Made by a program: the position numbers and the translations under genes. Positions 1 to 7,948 of a stretch of 64,000 bases of DNA are shown piece by piece. Position 1 is the first letter of the stretch, and each line of letters starts with the position of its first letter. Below the pieces are notes generated by a model that made no database searches, was not told the DNA's origin, and saw only the letters and a program-made list of their open reading frames with translations. The stretch covers positions 186,001-250,000 of the forward strand of contig NZ_JAFKCU010000005.1 of the NCBI RefSeq assembly GCF_017254845.1, written 5' to 3'. This stretch comes from Algoriphagus pacificus (lineage in GTDB: Bacteria; Bacteroidota; Bacteroidia; Cytophagales; Cyclobacteriaceae).

Positions 1-1161
1 GAATTTGGGTTTGAAATTCCTTACCAAGATTTTATCCTGAGGTCTTTTTGGACCGGAAACTGTCGCTTCTACAGAACCTAAATCCAGCTCTACTACCGAA
101 GAATATTCAATCAAATCCTCTTCTTTTCTCCAAAGCAAATTGGCCTTGCAATAATCCTCTACCAATTGAATCTGCTCTTTGCTTCGATTGGTTTTAGCCA
201 TGTAATCCAAGGTTCTAGAATCGATAGGGAAATAAGAAATCGTACATCCAAATTCAGGAGACATGTTTGAAATGGTAGCTCTATCCGGCACAGTCAGATG
301 ATCCAATCCTGGCCCAAATACTTCCACAAATTTCCCTACCACTCCATGCTTACGAAGCAGCTCTGTAATGGTCAAAACCATATCAGTAGCAGTAGTTCCA
401 GCTGGTAATTTTCCAGTTAATTTTAAACCAACCACCTCAGGCATAATGAAAAATATCGGCTGCCCGAGAAGTGCTGCCTCCGCTTCAATACCTCCGACTC
501 CCCATCCAACTACACCAATACCGTTGACCATTGGCGTATGGGAATCTGTCCCTACCAAAGTATCCGGAAAGACTTTTCCATCTCTCAAAATCACGCCCTG
601 AGCAAGGTATTCAAGATTTACTTGGTGACAAATACCCATTCCAGGCGGTACCACAGAGAAATTATCAAAGGATTTTTGTGCCCATTTTAAGAATTGATAC
701 CGTTCTGCATTCCGCTCATATTCTACTTCTACATTTCTTTGATAGCTGTAATTGGTTCCAAAATAATCCACCTGAACAGAGTGGTCAATAACAAGATCTA
801 CAGGAATCAAAGGATTAATCAACCCCGGGTTTTTACCTTTTCTTTTAGCTTCAGATCTTAGCGAAGCAATATCCACTACGGCCGGAACTCCGGTAAAATC
901 CTGCATCAAAACCCTTGCTGGTTTGAATGGAATATCCAAGTCAGAGGGTTCAGGTTTCCAATTAAGAAGTGTATTCAAATGGTCTTTAGTGATGGAAAAA
1001 TCATCAAAATTCCGAAGGGCATTTTCGAGCAAAATCCGGATTGAAAATGGAAGTTTTTTGATAGAATGTCCCGCTTTTTCAAGCTTTTCCAAACTCCAAT
1101 AATCATAGGTTCCAGATTCAGTCTTTAGGATGGATTTGATATTGAATGGGTCTTGATTCAT
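1..1161 (-). CDS. acnA: aconitate hydratase AcnA, N-terminal part (cut by window edge)
   Basis: This gene reads leftwards from an ATG at 1159-1161 and runs off the left edge, so only about the first 387 residues are present. Aconitase isomerises citrate to isocitrate in the TCA cycle in the cytoplasm, using a [4Fe-4S] cluster. The translation has AcnA/IRP-type signatures in order: DFTGVPAVVDIASLR, PVDLVIDHSVQVD, PPGMGICHQVNLEYLAQG and VGTDSHTPMVNGIGVVGWG, then EFGCTISYFPID. These rule out the AcnB subfamily. The cluster-binding cysteines lie further on and are not visible. The reading frame is unbroken. It is transcribed away from the neighbouring membrane EEP protein, with about 160 bp between the two starts. 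Confidence 0.95.
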   Translation of the reverse strand, partial: MNQDPFNIKSILKTESGTYDYWSLEKLEKAGHSIKKLPFSIRILLENALRNFDDFSITKDHLNTLLNWKPEPSDLDIPFKPARVLMQDFTGVPAVVDIASLRSEAKRKGKNPGLINPLIPVDLVIDHSVQVDYFGTNYSYQRNVEVEYERNAERYQFLKWAQKSFDNFSVVPPGMGICHQVNLEYLAQGVILRDGKVFPDTLVGTDSHTPMVNGIGVVGWGVGGIEAEAALLGQPIFFIMPEVVGLKLTGKLPAGTTATDMVLTITELLRKHGVVGKFVEVFGPGLDHLTVPDRATISNMSPEFGCTISYFPIDSRTLDYMAKTNRSKEQIQLVEDYCKANLLWRKEEDLIEYSSVVELDLGSVEATVSGPKRPQDKILVRNFKPKF

Positions 1162-1320
1162 AATAAAAATGGTTTTGATGTTAATGAGAAGCGTACCAAT
1201 AAGTAACCAATTTACCTGAAATAGAATTCCTAAATCTCGATTCAATTTTAGAATTGGAGTAGAATTGGCCCGTTTTTAAAGGTTTCTTGGATATATTACC
1301 ATTAATAAAATCCAAAGTGC

Positions 1321-2379
1321 ATGCCCATTTATATTTTAAGGTTTTTCAGTGCCTTTTTTTTGATCGCAACGCTTATTCCTTTTATCAGATGGGATCATTG
1401 GTGGATCCGGATTTTTGATTACCCTCAACTCCAAAAAATGATCATTTTGGTTCTTTGTGTATCTGGATGGATTTTCATCAATTCCCAAAAAACAACGACC
1501 GAAAAATGGATCTGGATTTCCTGCCTTGGAATTGCTATCGGTTACCTTTTCCTAAAAGTAAAAACATTTAGCCCACTCGGAGCTAAGATGATTGAATCTG
1601 TTCCTTACGAAGAGGAAAGTGGTATTCATGTTTTGGTTGGAAATGTTTTGCAATTCAATGAATCCTATAAGGATGCGGTTTCTTTGGTAAAAGAGACAAA
1701 TCCAGACCTTATATTCTTGGTCGAGACAGATCAAAAATGGGTTGACGGAATCTCTGCCATCAAAGAGGAATATCCAAATACCATTCTTATTCCCAAAGAC
1801 AATACTTATGGAATGACACTATACACGAAATTGGAAATCGTGCGCTATGAGATAGATTATTTGATTGATGAGGAAATTCCTTCGATTGAATTAGAGTTGA
1901 AACTTAGAAATGGAAAAGTCATTACCATTTATGCTATCCATCCCACGCCTCCTGTTCCCAATGAAAATCCAAAGAGCACCGAGCGTGATGCGGAAATTTT
2001 GATCGTGGGTAAAAAAGTAAAAAATAACCCAAATCCTTCCTTGGTCATTGGAGATTTGAATGATGTCGCCTGGAGCTATACGACAGAGCTTTTCCTAAAA
2101 ATCTCAGAAATGGCTGATCCGAGAAGAGGAAGAGGACTTTTCAGTACGTTTCATGCAAAAGTTCCTTTGATGCGATGGCCATTGGATCATATCTTCCTGA
2201 GCAAGCACTTTGGTCTGGGAGATATCAAAGTAATGCCAGGAATCGGTTCTGATCACTTTCCAATAAGTATGAAAGCGGTATTGACAGAACACGACACTAC
2301 AGAACAATTAGAAGTTGATAGCGAGGATAAAAAAGAGGCAGAAGAAAAAATCGAAAATGGGAAAGAAGAAAACCAATAA
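1321..2379 (+). CDS. membrane-anchored endonuclease/exonuclease/phosphatase (EEP) family protein
   Basis: This 352-aa protein begins with about three hydrophobic segments in the first 95 residues. An EEP-fold domain follows, with motifs in family order: LVGNVLQFN, DLIFLVETDQKW (the metal-binding Glu), IHPTPPVP, VIGDLNDVAWS (Asp/Asn), LDHIFLS and the terminal GSDHFPI (Asp-His). This arrangement is typical of Bacteroidota membrane EEP proteins whose substrate (nucleic acid, phospholipid or inositol phosphate) is usually unknown. The last 25 residues are a highly charged Lys/Glu tail. It stands alone and ends at a strong bidirectional hairpin shared with the convergent MCE gene. The fold assignment is secure; the substrate cannot be read from sequence. 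Confidence 0.85.
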   Translation: MPIYILRFFSAFFLIATLIPFIRWDHWWIRIFDYPQLQKMIILVLCVSGWIFINSQKTTTEKWIWISCLGIAIGYLFLKVKTFSPLGAKMIESVPYEEESGIHVLVGNVLQFNESYKDAVSLVKETNPDLIFLVETDQKWVDGISAIKEEYPNTILIPKDNTYGMTLYTKLEIVRYEIDYLIDEEIPSIELELKLRNGKVITIYAIHPTPPVPNENPKSTERDAEILIVGKKVKNNPNPSLVIGDLNDVAWSYTTELFLKISEMADPRRGRGLFSTFHAKVPLMRWPLDHIFLSKHFGLGDIKVMPGIGSDHFPISMKAVLTEHDTTEQLEVDSEDKKEAEEKIENGKEENQ

Positions 2380-2406
2380 AAAAAGGTCCAAAAAAATGGA
2401 CCTTTT
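2380..2406. terminator. bidirectional intrinsic terminator
   Basis: A perfect 10-11 bp stem (AAAAAGGTCCA / TGGACCTTTT) with a 6-nt A loop is flanked by A and T runs. It lies directly between the stop codons of the convergent EEP and MCE genes, so it can terminate transcription in both directions. Confidence 0.85.
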
Positions 2407-2410
2407 TATA

Positions 2411-3391
2411 TTAGTTGTTATTAGCCTCTTCTTCGGCTTTTGCTTTTCGCTTGAATCCTTTTCTGAATGGCCAAGTATATTCCAGAGCTTCCAATCCTCG
2501 ATTTAGATTCAAAGTAGCTGAATCAGCATTGATCATAGTCTGCTTCAGGTTCTTGGCAAACTCCTCATCGTTCAATAATACCCCGATAGAATTGTCATTG
2601 GAGTTCAGTTTATCTGTCACCACCTTCAATTCCTCAGTCATTTGTTCAGAATTTGCTGCTGCCACTTTAAAGCTAGCCATGGTTTCTTTCAAATCTGAAG
2701 CCATGGTAGTATCAGTGACTAAGTCATTGAATAGGTTTCCTTTTTGGTTCAGCTTTCCTGTGAAGGTATTCAGTTCAGCAATCATTCTATTACTGTTTAC
2801 CGAAGCACGATCCAGGTTTTGAACGATAGATCTGAAAGTCTCAGCAAGGGTAGAATCAGTCAAAACTGCTCCTACGATTCCTTCACCAGCCGCTAATTTG
2901 CTGGTCAATTTTTTCAGGTCATTTGTGATTTCAACAAGGTTTTCATTGTTCACCTGTAGAGTTTCCATCATTTTGTCGGTATCTAGAGGCATCACAGACT
3001 CAAGTCTATCTCCATCCTCAACCGGAGGTGCCATGGTAGTTCCACCATAGATGACGATGATCTTATTACCGATCAATCCATCTGAACTGATGGTAGCTTT
3101 GGAATCCTTCCGGATAAATTCCACCACCTCTTCCTCAACGTTCATTTCGATCTCCACCTGAGAATCTCCATAGAAGTTGATTTTGCGAACTGTACCGATT
3201 TTCACCCCTGAAAACCAAACGTTGTTTCCAGATTGCAAACCTCCGATATCATCGAATACTGCTTTCAAATGAATGGCTTTCACAAACTTCTTTTGCTGGC
3301 CGCCTAGGGTTAAAATACCTGCTACCAAGATGGCAATGCCTAAAAAGACAAAAATGCCTACTAATACGTTGCGTTTATTTTCTGATTTCAT
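2411..3391 (-). CDS. MCE/MlaD family lipid-transport protein
   Basis: This 326-aa protein has one N-terminal membrane helix (about residues 9-29) followed by an MCE domain. Typical blocks are LKAVFDDIGGLQSGNNVWF, GVKIGTVRKI and ATISSDGLIGNKIIVIYGG. The remainder (about residues 135-310) is a long helical region. Family knowledge makes it the periplasmic substrate-binding component of an MlaFEDB-like ABC importer that moves phospholipids between inner and outer membrane. It is the last gene of a tight three-gene operon and overlaps the upstream ATPase gene by 4 bp. No MlaC- or MlaB-like gene is next to it, which is usual in Bacteroidota. It ends at the shared terminator at 2380-2406. Confidence 0.92.
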   Translation of the reverse strand: MKSENKRNVLVGIFVFLGIAILVAGILTLGGQQKKFVKAIHLKAVFDDIGGLQSGNNVWFSGVKIGTVRKINFYGDSQVEIEMNVEEEVVEFIRKDSKATISSDGLIGNKIIVIYGGTTMAPPVEDGDRLESVMPLDTDKMMETLQVNNENLVEITNDLKKLTSKLAAGEGIVGAVLTDSTLAETFRSIVQNLDRASVNSNRMIAELNTFTGKLNQKGNLFNDLVTDTTMASDLKETMASFKVAAANSEQMTEELKVVTDKLNSNDNSIGVLLNDEEFAKNLKQTMINADSATLNLNRGLEALEYTWPFRKGFKRKAKAEEEANNN

Positions 3392-4140
3392 GAATCAACG
3401 AAATTATAATCGTAAAATGATTTGACACGCTCATCTTCTGCATGAGCAAAAACTTCTTCAAAACTTCCAATTGCTTTAAACTGACCATCCAATAATACGG
3501 CCATTCTATCTCCTGTTGCTTTGGCACAGGTCAAGTCATGTGTAATCACAATGGAAGAAGTATTATACTGCTCCCGAACCTGCACAATCAGATTATTGAT
3601 ATCCATACAGGTAATCGGATCCAAACCAGCAGTTGGTTCATCATAAAGCATGATCTCTGGATTCAAGATCAAAGTTCTGGCGACACCGATCCGCTTTTTC
3701 TGTCCTCCAGAAAGCTCAGAAGGCATCTGATTTATGGATTGTGGTAATCCCACACTATCTAATAACTCTTCGATTTTTCGGGTAATTTCTCCTCTAGTAA
3801 GGTTTTTTACATTTCTGACTAAAGGGAATTCCATGTTTTCACGAACAGTCATACTATCGTACAAAGCAGAATTCTGAAATGAAAAGCCGATTTTCAATCT
3901 CAATTCATTCAGCGCTTTAGTTCTCAAAGTAGAAACTTCCTGTCCCAAGACTTTCATCGAACCGGAATCCTGCTTGAGCAAACCGACCATGATCTTAATC
4001 AAAACAGATTTACCGGAACCGGATTTACCCAATACAACCAGATTTTCGCCTTTGTATAGATCCAAATCAACTCCTTTCAAGACATCTAAGTCTCCAAAGG
4101 ACTTCATCAAACCGCGTATTTCAACAACTTTCTCTTCCAT
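3388..4140 (-). CDS. MlaF-like ABC transporter ATP-binding protein
   Basis: This 250-aa ABC ATPase has all motifs intact: Walker A GKSGSGKS, signature LSGGQKKR, Walker B IMLYDEPTAGLD and the H-loop VITHDL. The sequence between Walker A and the signature (FSFQNSALYDSMTVREN) is typical of the MlaF family, which energises lipid transport together with MlaE and MlaD. It sits 2 bp downstream of the permease gene and overlaps the MCE gene by 4 bp, so the three are almost certainly co-translated. The protein should act at the inner face of the cytoplasmic membrane. A role in retrograde phospholipid transport is the family inference; direction and substrate are not shown by sequence. Confidence 0.94.
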   Translation of the reverse strand: MEEKVVEIRGLMKSFGDLDVLKGVDLDLYKGENLVVLGKSGSGKSVLIKIMVGLLKQDSGSMKVLGQEVSTLRTKALNELRLKIGFSFQNSALYDSMTVRENMEFPLVRNVKNLTRGEITRKIEELLDSVGLPQSINQMPSELSGGQKKRIGVARTLILNPEIMLYDEPTAGLDPITCMDINNLIVQVREQYNTSSIVITHDLTCAKATGDRMAVLLDGQFKAIGSFEEVFAHAEDERVKSFYDYNFVDS

Positions 4141-4142
4141 GC

Positions 4143-4940
4143 TTACATCATTCGAATAGCGTTCACAATCTGAAGTACCAAAAGCTCTTCAATAAATATT
4201 AAGAACATGGCCATTACTACAGCTGAATTTGCAGCTCTACCAACTCCTTCTGTTCCTTTGGATGAATTATATCCTTTATAACATCCCACAATTCCAATAG
4301 TAAATCCAAATAGGAGCGATTTCAAAACTGAAGAGATGATGTCCAAGAAACTGATTGATTCAAAAACCTGAACAAAGAAGGTGGTTAAACTAACCATTTC
4401 ATTGGCATTGACACTGAGAAATGAACCCATCAAGGCCACAAAATCAGTATACATTACCAAAACCGGGATCATAAAGGTGGTAGCCAAAACACGGGTTACC
4501 ACCAAAAATTTGAAAGGATTGGTTGCTGACACTTCCATCGCATCAATTTGCTCGGTAACCTTCATGGAACCGATCTCTGCACCAATACTCGAACCCATCT
4601 TACCTGCAGCAATCAGGGCAGTAACCAAAGGTCCCATAGCCCTTACCACTGCAATTGAAATCAGGGAAGGCAACCAGGACGTTGCTCCAAATTCAGAAAG
4701 GGAAGGTCTGGATTGATTCGTAAATACAATCCCTACAATAAATCCCGTCAAAGAAATCAAAGGAAGTGACTCCACACCGATGCGATAACATTGGTGAATA
4801 ACTTCTTTTAGTTCATAAGGTGGTACAAATACTTCCTTAAAGAATCTTCTGACAAAGTTCCAAGCGCTTGCCAGTCCCGTAAAAAATTTATCTATTTTCT
4901 TAGAAAGTAGAGGTTTTCTGTCGTCTGCTTCTCCAACCAT
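4143..4940 (-). CDS. MlaE family ABC transporter permease
   Basis: This 265-aa integral membrane protein has about five hydrophobic segments and the MlaE/YrbE family core: SLPLISLTGFIVGIVFTNQS, RAMGPLVTALIAAGKMGSSI, GAEIGSMKVTEQIDAMEV and FGFTIGIVGCYKGYNSS. It is the permease of a phospholipid-transporting ABC complex and the first gene of the operon. The 334 bp upstream hold no other gene, so the promoter should lie there. The ATG at 4938-4940 gives a short soluble N-terminus before the amphipathic EVFVPPYELKEVIHQC helix normal for the family. Length and motifs are standard. Confidence 0.93.
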   Translation of the reverse strand: MVGEADDRKPLLSKKIDKFFTGLASAWNFVRRFFKEVFVPPYELKEVIHQCYRIGVESLPLISLTGFIVGIVFTNQSRPSLSEFGATSWLPSLISIAVVRAMGPLVTALIAAGKMGSSIGAEIGSMKVTEQIDAMEVSATNPFKFLVVTRVLATTFMIPVLVMYTDFVALMGSFLSVNANEMVSLTTFFVQVFESISFLDIISSVLKSLLFGFTIGIVGCYKGYNSSKGTEGVGRAANSAVVMAMFLIFIEELLVLQIVNAIRMM

Positions 4941-5274
4941 AGGTTAATTTAATCGCTTGAAATTAAGTAAAAATCTCCAAAGGCTTCCCCGATTTTCAGG
5001 CAAAGGGGACTTTATTACTCGAAAATGGTGAATTCTGGTGATAATTCAGATTTAATTTTAGTAAAGCTAAAACCGATCCAAGTTGCTACAATCAATCAAG
5101 TACGGCCTCAAATAGTTCAATTGATTCCATATTCAAATATGAAGGACTGTTGACTTGGATGGTAGTTCAAATAACCTGCCACAATCGAGATAAAAAATAA
5201 TACTTTATGGTGGGTGAAATTCCTGCTCGATTCAATCAAAAAACTATCCCGTAATCGAAGTTTTCACACTTGGA
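4941..5274. other. intergenic region, no gene seen
   Basis: The gap lies between the MlaE-like gene and the response regulator, both on the minus strand. I see no convincing coding sequence. A small inverted repeat (CATATT-CA-AATATG) occurs at 5128-5141. The promoter of the lipid-transport operon should be in the part near 4941, but I cannot point to a clear consensus element. Confidence 0.5.
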
Positions 5275-5652
5275 TTATGATCTCAAATAATTTAAAATAT
5301 CAGCAATTTGTTCTGTTGAAATAGGCTTTTCGAAAAGCCGAATTGCCTGCGGAAAATCCTTCATTTTTTCGAGTTCATATGGGCTGATATTTCCAGTTAA
5401 AACCACCACTGGGATTTTAGAAATCTTTCCAATTTCCTGAAGCAAATCCCAACCGGAAAGTCCCGGAAAATTAAGATCCATCAAGATCAAATCAGCGGTG
5501 TTTTCTTGCAGCCAATCCAAGGCATTTTGAGGCTCGTCAAATGGGAACAACTGTACACTGGAATCAGCCTGCAACATTCGCTTCTTTACGAGAATGTGCT
5601 GGATTTTATCATCATCAATCGAGATGATTTTTAATGTTGATCCCTGATCCAT
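5275..5652 (-). CDS. single-domain response regulator (CheY-like receiver)
   Basis: At 125 aa this is a receiver domain with no output domain. The acidic pocket is SIDDDK (Asp13-15), the phospho-acceptor is Asp59 in DLILMDLNFPG, the switch Thr is Thr86 in VVLTGN, and the conserved Lys is Lys109 in LFEKP. All catalytic residues are present, so it should be phosphorylated by a histidine kinase and signal by protein-protein contact. No kinase gene is adjacent, so its partner lies elsewhere. It appears to be a single-gene unit, with long gaps on both sides. Confidence 0.93.
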   Translation of the reverse strand: MDQGSTLKIISIDDDKIQHILVKKRMLQADSSVQLFPFDEPQNALDWLQENTADLILMDLNFPGLSGWDLLQEIGKISKIPVVVLTGNISPYELEKMKDFPQAIRLFEKPISTEQIADILNYLRS

Positions 5653-6073
5653 GTTTAAAAATAATTGAGCTTTTGAAATACCTATGGATCAAATATCAAA
5701 AAATCTGGATTGAAATCAATTAATAATTTAATTCTTTCTCAAAATAAAGAGATCAGCTTTCTGGCTTCGATTGACAGAGGCTGAATGAGAGAGAAATTAG
5801 AAATTATAATTTTTTAGCCTAACCTAATTTATTTAGCCTTATCAAATTACGCTACCCCTAAATCATCTATAAAAATCTTTAAATCAATTATTTAAGACAT
5901 CTTAAATAAACTTAAATAGAATTTTAAAAAATAGGATTGGTACTTTTTTGATGTACATAATCCGTTCCAATTTTGAAACCTCAATAAACTGCTAATCGGA
6001 GATGTTTTTACTTCTTTAAAATTTCTGGAAAGAGTATTTTACTTAATTTGCCTTCTAAATAGAAACTCTTTTA
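5653..6073. other. divergent intergenic region, AT-rich, no gene seen
   Basis: These 421 bp separate the response regulator (minus) from the DUF389 gene (plus). I see no coding sequence. The region is very AT-rich and contains a perfect 10-2-10 palindrome at 5888-5909. Promoters for both flanking units must lie here. Confidence 0.5.
5888..5909. promoter_or_regulatory. perfect palindrome, candidate operator
   Basis: TTATTTAAGA-CA-TCTTAAATAA is a perfect inverted repeat of 10 bp with a 2-bp centre. It lies 164 bp upstream of the DUF389 start and 236 bp upstream of the response regulator start. No T run follows, so a terminator is unlikely; a binding site for a dimeric regulator is the simplest reading. 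The regulator is unknown. Confidence 0.45.
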
Positions 6074-7450
6074 ATGGAAGAAAGCAAACGCAGTCACAGG
6101 AGTAAAAGTGGATTCATCCGTACCCTACTCTACCTGAAAGATAGATTCGATCTGCACGAGGGAAAAGAAGATGAACTCGCAACGATTGATTATATCAGTA
6201 AAAATGTGGAGTTCAAAGGAGCTAATTTATGGATCCTGATTTTCGCCATTTTTGTGGCTTCCATCGGGCTCAATGTGAACTCTACTGCAGTCATAATTGG
6301 AGCCATGTTAATCTCCCCTTTGATGGGTCCGATCATGGGGATTGGGATGGCTGCCGGCATCAATGATTTTGAGCTATTGAAGCGATCTTTGAGGAACCTA
6401 GGAGTTGCTGTTTTTATCTCGATTTTGACCTCTACAATTTACTTTTATTTTACTCCTTTGGATGACGCACAATCCGAACTTTTGGCAAGAACTGAACCTA
6501 CGATTTGGGATGTTTTGATTGCACTATTTGGAGGTCTTGCAGGAATCATTGCCGGTTCCCGAAAAGAGAAAAGTAATGCCATTCCTGGGGTAGCAATTGC
6601 CACTGCTTTGATGCCGCCTTTGTGTACTGCAGGTTATGGTTTAGCCACCATGAATCTGTATTATTTCATCGGCGCATTTTACCTCTTTTGTATCAATTCG
6701 GTTTTTATCAGTCTTTCCACTTATCTGATCGTTCGCTTTATGAAATTCCCAAAAAAGGAATTCCTTGATCAAAAAAAGGAAAAGCGAGTTCAAACCTACA
6801 TCACACTCTTTACGATCATCACAATCGTTCCCAGTATTTATCTGGCTTATGGAATTGTAGTTCGTTCGATTTGGGAAGAGCAGGCTAAAACCTTTGTGAG
6901 TCAGGAAATGATTTTTCCCCGCACCCAGGTTCTCAACTCGAATTTCAATTATTCCTCCAATGAAAAAGTAATCCAAGTAAGCCTGATAGGAGATCAAGTG
7001 GATGACGAGACGATCAATTTGATCAAGGAAAAGGCGGTAAACTTTGGGCTTTCAGACACTGAAATAGTTATCAATCAAAATAATTCCGGAATTACGGATA
7101 TGAATCTGCTCCGCTCAGATATTCTGAAGGACCTCTATGAACGAAATGAAAAGATAATTCAGGACAAGGATGAAAAAATTGCACTTCTGGAAAGTGAAGT
7201 GGCTAATTATGGAACGGTGAGGTTTCTAGGCAAAGAAATAGCCATGGAAGCCAAAATCAATCATCCTAAACTTCTTAAATTCACATTAAACAGATCTTTG
7301 GTCACCGACCTGGAAAATGACAAAACTGACACGCTTTTGGTTGCCTATGCCCAATTTTCAAGTAAACCCACCAAAACTGAAACCGATAAATTATCCCAGT
7401 GGCTAAAACTGAGAACGAAATCCGACACAGTTGGCCTGATTCTCCAATAA
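6074..7450 (+). CDS. DUF389 (TIGR00341-type) membrane protein
   Basis: This 458-aa protein contains the DUF389 core within residues about 50-260: NSTAVIIGAMLISPLMGPIM, GGLAGIIAGSRKEKS and GVAIATALMPPLCTAGYGLA. Around six hydrophobic helices are visible. A soluble, Lys/Glu-rich C-terminal half (about 265-458) follows and includes a coiled-coil-like stretch near 355-385. DUF389 proteins are widespread inner-membrane proteins of unknown function. The C-terminal extension is longer than in the shortest family members and may be a sensor or interaction module, which is inference. It is followed after 12 bp by a secreted YciI-like gene, probably in the same transcript. Confidence 0.88.
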   Translation: MEESKRSHRSKSGFIRTLLYLKDRFDLHEGKEDELATIDYISKNVEFKGANLWILIFAIFVASIGLNVNSTAVIIGAMLISPLMGPIMGIGMAAGINDFELLKRSLRNLGVAVFISILTSTIYFYFTPLDDAQSELLARTEPTIWDVLIALFGGLAGIIAGSRKEKSNAIPGVAIATALMPPLCTAGYGLATMNLYYFIGAFYLFCINSVFISLSTYLIVRFMKFPKKEFLDQKKEKRVQTYITLFTIITIVPSIYLAYGIVVRSIWEEQAKTFVSQEMIFPRTQVLNSNFNYSSNEKVIQVSLIGDQVDDETINLIKEKAVNFGLSDTEIVINQNNSGITDMNLLRSDILKDLYERNEKIIQDKDEKIALLESEVANYGTVRFLGKEIAMEAKINHPKLLKFTLNRSLVTDLENDKTDTLLVAYAQFSSKPTKTETDKLSQWLKLRTKSDTVGLILQ

Positions 7451-7462
7451 ACTCCCAAAATC

Positions 7463-7921
7463 ATGAAAAATCTAATCCTACTCTTTTCTCTGATTCTATT
7501 CTGCAATCAATTGTCATTCGCCCAGACACAGTCCGAATATGATCCAAAAATGGCTGAGGAAGTCGGAGCGGATGCTTATGGAATAAAAAAGTATGTAATA
7601 GCATTCCTTTATCGTGGAGATAAAGTAGCTGATTATTCAACAGAAGAGAAAGCTAAGCTTCAGGAAGGGCATATGGCAAATATCAACCGTATGGCAGAAG
7701 AAGGAAAACTTGTGATGGCAGGCCCATTTTTTGGAAATGAGGAACTGAGGGGACTTTATTTCTTTGCTGTTGAAAGCATAGAAGAAGCAAAGGCACTTAC
7801 TGAGTCAGATCCATCAATTCAAGCAGGAGTCTTGAAAATGGATCTGAAAGAATGGTATGGATCCGCAGCCTTGATGCTGATGAATGAAATGCACATGAAA
7901 GTGGCCAAAGAAAAAATCTAA
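7463..7921 (+). CDS. secreted YciI-like domain protein
   Basis: This 152-aa protein has a clear signal peptide (MKNLILLFSLILFCNQLSFA, cleavage before QTQSE). The YciI-type dimeric alpha-beta-barrel domain follows, with the block EGHMANINRMAEEGKLVMAG and then GPFFGNEELRGLYFF and ALTESDPSIQAG. The His in EGHMANI matches the conserved family His. Most YciI proteins are cytoplasmic and of unclear function; an exported version is common in Bacteroidota. It lies 12 bp downstream of the DUF389 gene, which suggests a shared envelope-related role, but nothing in the sequence defines a substrate. Confidence 0.85.
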   Translation: MKNLILLFSLILFCNQLSFAQTQSEYDPKMAEEVGADAYGIKKYVIAFLYRGDKVADYSTEEKAKLQEGHMANINRMAEEGKLVMAGPFFGNEELRGLYFFAVESIEEAKALTESDPSIQAGVLKMDLKEWYGSAALMLMNEMHMKVAKEKI

Positions 7922-7925
7922 TTGG

Positions 7926-7948
7926 AAGTTAATTCTTGGACTTAACTT
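7926..7948. terminator. weak hairpin between convergent genes
   Basis: AAGTTAA and TTAACTT form a 7-bp inverted repeat with a 9-nt loop, directly between the YciI-like stop and the AddB-like stop. It lacks a good T run, so it is only a candidate terminator. Confidence 0.3.

Noticed and set aside
2415-2822. 135-aa open frame on the plus strand inside the MCE gene
   Set aside because: It is antisense to a well-supported gene and its composition mirrors the complementary coding frame.
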